This document shows positions 57,642 to 64,000 of a DNA stretch of 64,000 nucleotides, piece after piece. Under the pieces are notes generated by a model. That model was not told the DNA's origin and did not search any database. It saw only the letters and a list, made by a program, of their open reading frames with translations. Source of the stretch: Acarospora socialis (taxonomy: Eukaryota; Ascomycota; Lecanoromycetes; Acarosporales; Acarosporaceae); assembly GCA_025617375.2 (NCBI GenBank), contig JAMYGW020000007.1, positions 558,001 through 622,000 on the forward strand. The letters are read 5' to 3'. Both the position numbers and the translations under genes were made by a program. How positions within the stretch are numbered: the first letter of the stretch is position 1; every line of letters starts with the position of its first letter.

Positions 57642-58118
57642 CTACAGCGCCCCCAACCGCACCCCCACCCGCGGCACCATCTCCTCGACCACGACCTTCA
57701 AAGGCCCAAAACTCGACGTGCCCCCCTTCGGCACGTCCGCGTCGACGCAGAGATCCACGACATTCAGCGCGCGCGCCATGACCTCCGCCCACAGAATCCT
57801 GACGGCGCGGGCGCCGCTGGCGAACTGCACGTTGACGCGACAGGTGCCGGCGCTGAAGGAGCGCGGGAGCCGGTTCGGCGAGCCCATGGCGCCGGTAGGG
57901 GTCAGGAGGCTCAGGACGCTGAGGTCCGTGGGGTCGTGGTTGATGTGCGGTTGTGGGTCGAGGATGCTGGTTAGGGCGCGCAGGCAGTCGGCGTGCTGGA
58001 GGTGCGGGGAGGGGGTCGTGGCGCAGGTTAGTTGGCGGGCGGTGAGGGAGTTTGGATGGGAGGGAGAGGGGTGGGCGATGGGGAGGAGAGGGAGGAGGGT
58101 CGAGAGGGGGAGGTACAT
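57642..58118 (-). CDS. small secreted protein, function unknown
   Basis: A 158-residue single-exon ORF on the minus strand. The N-terminus MYLPLSTLLPLLPIAHPSPS has the shape of a signal peptide. The mature part has four cysteines in LTCATTPSPHLQHADCLRAL, SFSAGTCRVNVQFASGARAV and VVDLCVDADVPKGGTSSFGP. This resembles small secreted Cys-containing proteins widespread in filamentous ascomycetes; I know no function. Confidence is moderate because the region is GC-rich and the opposite strand also has an open frame, but the signal peptide and Cys pattern support this strand. No transmembrane segment beyond the leader. Confidence 0.6.
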   Translation of the reverse strand: MYLPLSTLLPLLPIAHPSPSHPNSLTARQLTCATTPSPHLQHADCLRALTSILDPQPHINHDPTDLSVLSLLTPTGAMGSPNRLPRSFSAGTCRVNVQFASGARAVRILWAEVMARALNVVDLCVDADVPKGGTSSFGPLKVVVEEMVPRVGVRLGAL

Positions 58119-59070
58119 GGTTGGTTGGGAGTGGTGAGGATGAGGTGAGGTGTTGGTGAGCGATGAGAGGAGGGTTGGTTTTGCGGTTGTGCGCGTGGTG
58201 GACGGTGCTAATGTCGGGGTGATGAACGATGAGGTGGGTGAGGTGAGGTGAAGCGCGCTCGACGGGGAGAGAGAATGTTACCTATAAGAATGTTGAGAAG
58301 ACTTCACCGCAGAAAGGAACGAGAGGCTTTAGGCCGCCCTTGGTAGAACATTCCGCGACAAGTATTGACCTGCGGTGTTTCAGTGTGAGCTTCAGCCTCC
58401 CTAGAGGACTTTGTCCCGGCGCGGGTATATGATGCCTTGAGGCGCGGCAATGCAGAGGGAGGCGCACCGAGACAGATGTGCAGAACTCAATACTGTGGAA
58501 CGAGCAGTCGCAGTAAGAGATAAAGACACATGAGTGGGGCTCCGACAATGCAGAAACAGAACACGGGAAGATGTATTGTGAGGTGTTTGACACAAGGTTC
58601 ACCCACTACCTCCGTAGCAAGTTTGTTGATTTGTACGTTACCATCCAGTATTTGCCTTGAAGTATCGTACCATCAACGACATCCACCAAGACGAACAATT
58701 TCGGAAAGCAATGTTGATCCCCACATTATTCATGCTAGATTGCGTTCGCCTAGTCCAAGTCTAGAAAGAAGACACCTTTGGCCGCTCCTCTATGCCGGTT
58801 GCTAGCACACGCGCCCCAGAACACAGCGCGAACATCAGCAAAAGAGTAGAGAGTAGTTGAGAACATCGATATGTGAACAGACAATCGGAATACAGCAAAA
58901 CAACACCACCTAGAACACAGATGCGACCTATAGTTACACAGGTTTCACTTTAAAACATCTAACATTATTAGTTGAGAGCACATATGCTGTACGCCGCCCG
59001 ATGACATTCAAAATGAGCATTGAGGGACGATGTCAAGTACTGATGTTGAGTAGGGAGACGGATGAAATCG
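58119..59070. other. intergenic, no supported gene
   Basis: 952 bp between the secreted-protein start and the 3' end of the GDP-mannose pyrophosphorylase gene. Small ORFs lack motifs. Positions 58119-58270 are GT/GA-rich on the plus strand (pyrimidine-rich promoter of the secreted gene on the minus strand). Confidence 0.4.
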
Positions 59071-60451
59071 TTACATGATGATCGCCGGCACTAGAGTAAA
59101 CATTAGCGCAACCATCAGCTTCAGCCAGGACAATCCTACCATCAACGTTCTGTTTAATCGACTTGTGCGGAAGGATTGAGCCACCGTTGACATAGATCTC
59201 ATCTCCGATGGTAACATCGTCGCCAAGCACTGATACATTCTCCAATCGAGCCCACTTCCCAATCGAGCTGTTCCATCCCACAATCGTAGACTTGACCCAT
59301 GCGTGATCTTTCACCTTGCTTCCTGCCAGCAGGACGCAGCGCTGCAACCGCACGCCGTCACCAACAATGACGTTAGGTCCAATGGTAACATTTGGTCCGA
59401 TGCGGCAATTACGGCCAATCTTGGCGGTGGGGTCAATGAGAACGTTGCCGCCATAGACATACGGCACGTTCGAAGGGGCGAGCTTCTTCGAGCCCTTTTT
59501 GGTGAGCGAGGACAGGTAAAGGCAGGTTCCAGTTAGGAAATCTTTCGGTTGACCAACGTCCATCCAGAAGCCGTCGAGATCAAATGAGTGTAGTTGACCG
59601 TCTTTACAGATGGCGGGGAACGTCTCTTGCTCAATCGATGTTGGGCGTAGCTCAATGCGCTTCAGTACGCTCGGGTTGAGGATATATATACCGGCATTGA
59701 TGCGGTTCCCTACGAACTCGACAGGTTTCTCGACGAAGCGATCAATTCGAGATGGGTGGTTGGGCTTGTGCACGACTACACCGTATTTGGAAGGCTCTTC
59801 GACTTTCGTGACGACGATTGTACCCTCTTCTCCGTGAGATTTATGAAAATCGGCGAGTTGCTCGAAAGGGTAATCGCAGATCACATCCGAGTTAAGGACG
59901 AAGAACGGAGAGTCATCCTTGCCAAGGATCTTTTCCGCCAGCTTGAGAGGACCAGCGGTGCCGAGGGGTTCCGACTCGACGGAGAACTCGATCTTGACGT
60001 TGTACTCTTCCTCGTACTATGAGGCTAGAAGTCAGCTTTTCTTATCCATCGAAGACTTCAAGGTGCTGAAATATGCTGCGTACCTTCTTCAGTGCCGCAA
60101 CCATGATATCCGGTCGGTAGTTGACCGCAAGCACAATATCCGTAACACCTGCAGCAGCCAAGCTCTCGACTTGATGCAGGATCATCGGCCGGTTCGCAAA
60201 CTCGACCAATGGTTTCGGAAGAGTGAGGGTCTATACATTGTCGAGTTCAGCCTCGAGATTCAAGAGAAGACAGACTGTCATAAATGGAGCAGGATGGTTC
60301 CGGCTGTGGGCGCTTCGTAGGTGACTGGATGGGAACGTACAAGAGGTCGCAGGCGGGTGCCGAAGCCTCCAACCAGAATAAGGGCTGCACACATTGTATA
60401 AGCATTCATAACGTCCAGAGAGTGAACATCGGCAGTGAACTTGCCCTTCAT
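59071..60451 (-). CDS. mpg1: GDP-mannose pyrophosphorylase (mannose-1-phosphate guanylyltransferase)
   Basis: Five exons: 60445-60451, 60341-60384, 60084-60230, 59140-60016 and 59071-59090, giving 364 residues, the normal fungal length. It makes GDP-mannose for glycosylation and cell-wall mannan. Motifs: [20 protein letters not shown] (nucleotide-binding GGxGxRLxPLT), [58 protein letters not shown] and a left-handed beta-helix repeat domain ([20 protein letters not shown]). The C-terminus [19 protein letters not shown] is typical. Exon 1 is 7 bp. Its intron (60385-60444) has a GC donor, G|GCAAGT, and is 60 nt without a stop. Retention would insert 20 residues before the nucleotide site. The last exon is 20 bp. 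Confidence 0.94.
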
Positions 60452-61131
60452 ATTCGAGATTGACTACTAGAGTAGGGGTGAGATGACAACTCTTGCTGAA
60501 GGAAAGAAAGAGATCAACGAGAGTGAGCTTCTTGATACTACTGAGCTTTGGGTATTTCAATGTGAGAGCGTGAGAGGACACCTGGCACGCAGAACTGATC
60601 TTTATGTGTATACGAGATTCGTACTCCAACCCAGGGTCACCCTGACTAGAATAATTTCTCCAGTTCACGTGTCGCGCCACAGCTGTGGAAAGGGGGATCA
60701 ACCGGCTCCTCGCTTGCACTAGCTCCCGCCGCCAATGCAACCCTACGGCAATCTCTCGAAACTCTACCGCCATCCTTAAAATAGAGCTATTTTGCGGAAT
60801 CTTCAGGAGCTCAAAAAGTTCAGAGTAGTACGCCACATCGTATTGTGAGGAGGATAGTACGCATTGGAACCCAGGTTGCTTCTGCTTCGAATGTGCTTCG
60901 AATGTGATATTACCTTCCCAGAGATAATTTTCTGAAGTTTAGTGGGATCCGGAGACGCTGATATACAACGATCAATTACATCGACTGGCAGAGATAATCC
61001 CATGTCCGCCACCACAAGCCATGTTGCGAGAGCATTGCCTTCCAAGAATGTATCTACCAAAGGCTGGATGACCCGGCTCTATAGAACTCCCGCTAACGAG
61101 CGTAAACAAACCGTGCCTTTGCCAGTTTCAA
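60452..61131. other. intergenic spacer
   Basis: 680 bp covering the GDP-mannose pyrophosphorylase promoter and the 3' side of the next minus-strand gene. Short ORFs on both strands look like shadows. Confidence 0.4.
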
Positions 61132-62542
61132 CTATTGCGTATCTGGAGGCAATACGTAGTCCTGTTTCTCTTTCGCCTCCCTACTTTGGAAACGGTCTTC
61201 AACAGGACCGGCAGATATAGGTCGCGCAATAGACCCAACAAAGCTCATCACCCACTGCTTGACCCTTGTCATCTTGGCCGCTTGCGGGTGACGTTCATGT
61301 TCCTCCACCGGACTTCTGGGTCTGTGTACACGGACTCTCTTCCCGTCGTCTCCTACATTTCGGTAAAGCAGATCCAGCTTGGTCATATCCTTCCTCAAGC
61401 TTTGCCCATATACCTTGCCCATAAACGCGTTCAGAGCCACATTCTGTATGAGTACCACATCTTGCCGTCTCAGCGTTCCCAATACATCTTCAAGGTGTGC
61501 CGCACTCGGGAAACGGCCCTTGGCATGTGGTAACGGAGGAAGCCAGAAATTAATACTAAAGCCTGCTTTCGTCTCGTCTCCTACGAGCATCTCTATCAGA
61601 CGCATTGCCCTTCCTTCTCTTCTGGTCCTAATAGAGCGTGGTGTCGAAATGGAAATGATGCCGACGATGAGGTTGACGGTCATTGTTTGCGGAACAATAG
61701 AACGCAGGTATGAGGCATTGGGAACCTCCTCCAGATCACTGATACGCCCTGACGCTAGTACAGGTGTTGGGTCATAGACTACCGACACTGAACTGGCAAA
61801 GGAATCCGAGGCACATGTTGAGGTAAGGAAAGAAGTGTTGGTGATGGCTGCGCTCGGACCGTCGGCATCGCTTTGATCCACATCTTGAAGTTGGATCTGT
61901 GACGAGGTAGTATTCTCGTGAATGACGAAGGAGTGTTCATAGAATTGAGAAAGGACTTCCTCGTCGGTCTCGGTCGAGGATGTGATTCCGAATCGATCAT
62001 CTGTGGTCGCGGTAGTGGAGTCCAGTGAGAGGTTCGAGGTACTGAGAAAAGATGTTTCCTCTTTGCCTGCGGCTAAGTCCACGTCGTCTATGGATCGTAT
62101 ATGCCCAATCTGCGAAAGCCCAGTAGGCAGATGTTGGCACCTCATAGGCATGTAACGCCATGCCGGCGCTGTTAGGTCTTTTGATGTATCTGTTTGTGTA
62201 TCTCTGCTACTGTCGGGGTCCAAGAAAGCAGGCAATAATTGTGTGCTCAATAGCCCAGTCTCCCATTGCAGACTGCTGGAATCCGGAGCTCCGGTAAGGA
62301 ATATTAGTTGAGACCCTGGGGACATCATGGACGGAGCATTGCTGAGGGCAGCAAGAGTTGTCCTACACCGGGAGCACACTAATGGTGATGCAACCAATCG
62401 GCACTGCCAGCTTTCCAGAGATGCTCAAGGACGCACATTACCAGGCTGATAATTGTCGATGGTAAGACGGACTGCCCGGCTTACTCGTACCCATGTGTCT
62501 CCGGAGGAGATTGTACGCGCGGCCAGACCCACCAATAGTCAT
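61132..62542 (-). CDS. conserved hypothetical protein, possible OB-fold
   Basis: An open frame of about 420 codons on the minus strand ends at 61132. It has no ATG at its upstream edge. A plausible first exon begins at ATG 62542 (MTIGGSGRAYNLLRRHM) and splices through a GT-AG intron of about 70 bp to give ASLESWQCRLVASPLVC; this is tentative. The N-terminal half is Ser/Thr/Asp-rich. The C-terminal half looks folded: TMTVNLIVGIISISTPRSIR, RLIEMLVGDETKAGFSINFW, LRRQDVVLIQNVALNAFMGK. This beta-rich pattern resembles single-stranded nucleic-acid-binding OB-folds. I cannot name a family; a structure prediction would decide. It is divergent from the AIM32-like gene. Confidence 0.6.
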
Positions 62543-62719
62543 CTAAGCTTAAGTAGAACTGCTTCTTCAGTCAGAGAACTGTGCGGAGGATGGCTACTTC
62601 GATGAGCAGGAGCAAACTGCGAGGGCGGAAGCTTTCCGCTCGCTGATATGTCAGCGGATCAGATAAGATCATAAGAGATCCATTTCCCCACGCCAAGCTG
62701 CCCAGACGCGCTCCAAAAG

Positions 62720-63919
62720 ATGTCCGCCCAGGTCCAGTCCATCCTCCGTCGCGGCAGTGCATTCCTACGGTCCCCCTCATCGAGATCGCACACAACGCGA
62801 CCAACAAAGGACACATTTACTACCGCACCCAAAGGCACTCTATTCCCCAAGGTTGACCCTTCGGTTGACGGGGAGGACTGCGAGCATGACTGCGAGAGCT
62901 GCACCATCAAATATCCGGCGAAGTGGAGTATCGACGAGGACGAGGAACTCTATGGGCATGTGAAGGGGTGGGCTACACACTTAGTTGTGGCGACTGGGAA
63001 GACGGATTGGACTAGGGATGTGGAGGATGAGAAGGGAAGCGTGATGGAGGCTGTGGTGAAGTGTGGGGTTACGCCTAACAATGGGGTAAGGTGGTGTAGT
63101 CAGGGTTTGGAATAATATTTGGGAAAGCTGAAGAGAACTGCGACATAGCGTCTGATGCTCTCGGCCTCGAATATACCACTGCCGCATGATCACCATGATC
63201 GCCCCGAGCACGAACGACCGACTACCGTGCTGCTCCTGCCATCCTTTACGATAGTCGACAATGTCACCCCCTCTTCAGTTCCTGAGTTAATCCATAGCTT
63301 CATCGATCATGCGCCCACAACGACGACACCCTTGAGTGTACTGCCAAGCTCGTCAGAACTCACCACCAATAGCACCAGCAACGGGTTTATGTCAACTCCA
63401 ATCACTAACCACAGCCCACCACATGACACCTCATCTTCATCTACAGAAGAACTCACACAGCCCAATCCACCTGTCGTGTCCCACCCATTTCACAGCCGCC
63501 CCTGTCCTCACCTCGCAGTCATCCTACTCTGCTCACAGAAGACGCGCGACGCCCGTTGCGGCCAATCCGCACCTTTACTTCGCCGCGAATTCGAGCGCCA
63601 TCTACGGCATCTCGGACTTTATCGTGACCTGCACGACGAGCGGCCTGGTGGCGTAGGGATATATTTCATCAGCCACGTGGGCGGTCATAAATTCGCCGCT
63701 AACGTTATGGTGTACAGGAGAGAAGCAATGAAAAGAGATGGCGATGAGGAGAAAGTGACTCTGAGTGGGGAAGCGTCACAGGGGATCTGGTTGGCTAGAG
63801 TGCGGCCGGAAGATTGTGAAGGTATAGTAAAGTTCACAGTGCTGAAGGGGAAGGTTGTCAAGCCGGATCGACAGCTGCGGGGAGGGTTCGATAGGACGAG
63901 AGCCCTTGTTAGTTGGTAA
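62720..63919 (+). CDS. aim32: AIM32/Apd1-type thioredoxin-like ferredoxin family protein
   Basis: Exons 62720-63085 and 63149-63919 give 378 residues. The N-terminus is Arg/Ser-rich (ILRRGSAFLRSPSSRSHTTR), consistent with mitochondrial import. Conserved segments of the sucrase/ferredoxin-like family follow: CEHDCESCTIKYPAKWSIDE, GHVKGWATHLVVATGKTDW, RLMLSASNIPLP (joined across the 63-bp intron), CSQKTRDARCGQSAPLLRRE and GIYFISHVGGHKFAANVMVY. HxGGHKFAxN is the family's histidine motif for the [2Fe-2S] centre. IWLARVRPEDCEGIVKFTV and LRGGFDRTR end the protein. Aim32 and Apd1 are redox proteins with Cys/His-ligated clusters. Mitochondrial location is inferred from the leader. Confidence 0.9.
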
Positions 63920-64000
63920 GAGACTGTAGGAGATGGAGTTTATGTCTTGCTTTGGAGGAAAAGAGAGTATTGCGGTAAATAGACTTCATTCTAAGCATTC

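Noticed and set aside
57348-57974. Plus-strand ORF of 208 codons opposite the small secreted protein
   Set aside because: Extremely Pro/His/Arg-rich, typical of an antisense shadow of a GC-rich region. The minus strand has a signal peptide and ordered cysteines.
60445-60451. Longer N-terminus for GDP-mannose pyrophosphorylase read straight from ATG 60451 through the intron
   Set aside because: It places 20 unconserved residues before the nucleotide-binding motif. The GC-AG splice restores the family's MKALILVGG start, though the long form is left as an open alternative.

Overview
The window is nuclear DNA of a filamentous ascomycete (Pezizomycotina). The genes have short introns, mostly 47-120 bp with GT-AG borders. 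They encode fungal-specific families: a Zn2Cys6 regulator, a SUR7/PalI-like protein, mannitol-1-phosphate dehydrogenase and an Ypk-type AGC kinase. The transposons have been mutated by a RIP-like C-to-T process. A placement in Dothideomycetes is plausible, but this is inference only. Exon coordinates below were worked out by hand from splice sites, frame and family sequence patterns.

Layout. Positions 1-3345 hold a partial RBM25-like RNA-binding protein gene (minus) and a mitochondrial ribosomal protein S21 gene (plus), transcribed divergently. Positions 3.3-9.1 kb are a decayed accessory stretch: a Tc1/mariner copy inserted in an open reading frame, an unknown gene with a homopolymer frameshift, and an N-terminally truncated FAD monooxygenase pseudogene. 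Positions 9.7-14.4 kb carry a single-pass membrane protein, a C2HC plus Zn2Cys6 transcription factor and an NmrA-like NAD(P)-binding protein. Positions 14.7-34.3 kb are a transposon block. A Copia element (14698-32199) contains a Ty3/gypsy chromovirus copy A (16053-28325), which contains a second copy B of the same family (20806-26985). Each has its own target-site duplication. A pogo/Fot-like DNA transposon (32487-34295) lies next to this nest.

Positions 34.8-64 kb are dense euchromatic sequence: glycerol-3-phosphate acyltransferase, SUR7-like protein, mannitol-1-phosphate 5-dehydrogenase, an Acr2/Cdc25-like rhodanese, peroxisomal enoyl-CoA hydratase, ADA2, an Ypk kinase, glucose-6-phosphate isomerase, a coiled-coil protein, a WBP2/GRAM protein, QCR6, a small secreted protein, GDP-mannose pyrophosphorylase, an unknown protein and an AIM32/Apd1-type ferredoxin-like protein. 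Three of these (isomerase, mannitol-1-phosphate dehydrogenase, GDP-mannose pyrophosphorylase) act around fructose-6-phosphate and mannose. There is no sign that they form an operon-like unit.

The most unusual signals are in the transposon block. First, both gypsy copies carry an antisense, cysteine-rich ORF between pol and the 3' LTR. Second, the mutation spectrum removes CpG and CpC/GpG but leaves CpA/TpG, so nonsense codons are overwhelmingly TGA (15 of 15 in the Fot-like transposase). This differs from classical CpA-directed RIP. Third, the LTR pair of gypsy copy B contains a 234-bp identical block flanked by independently mutated sequence.
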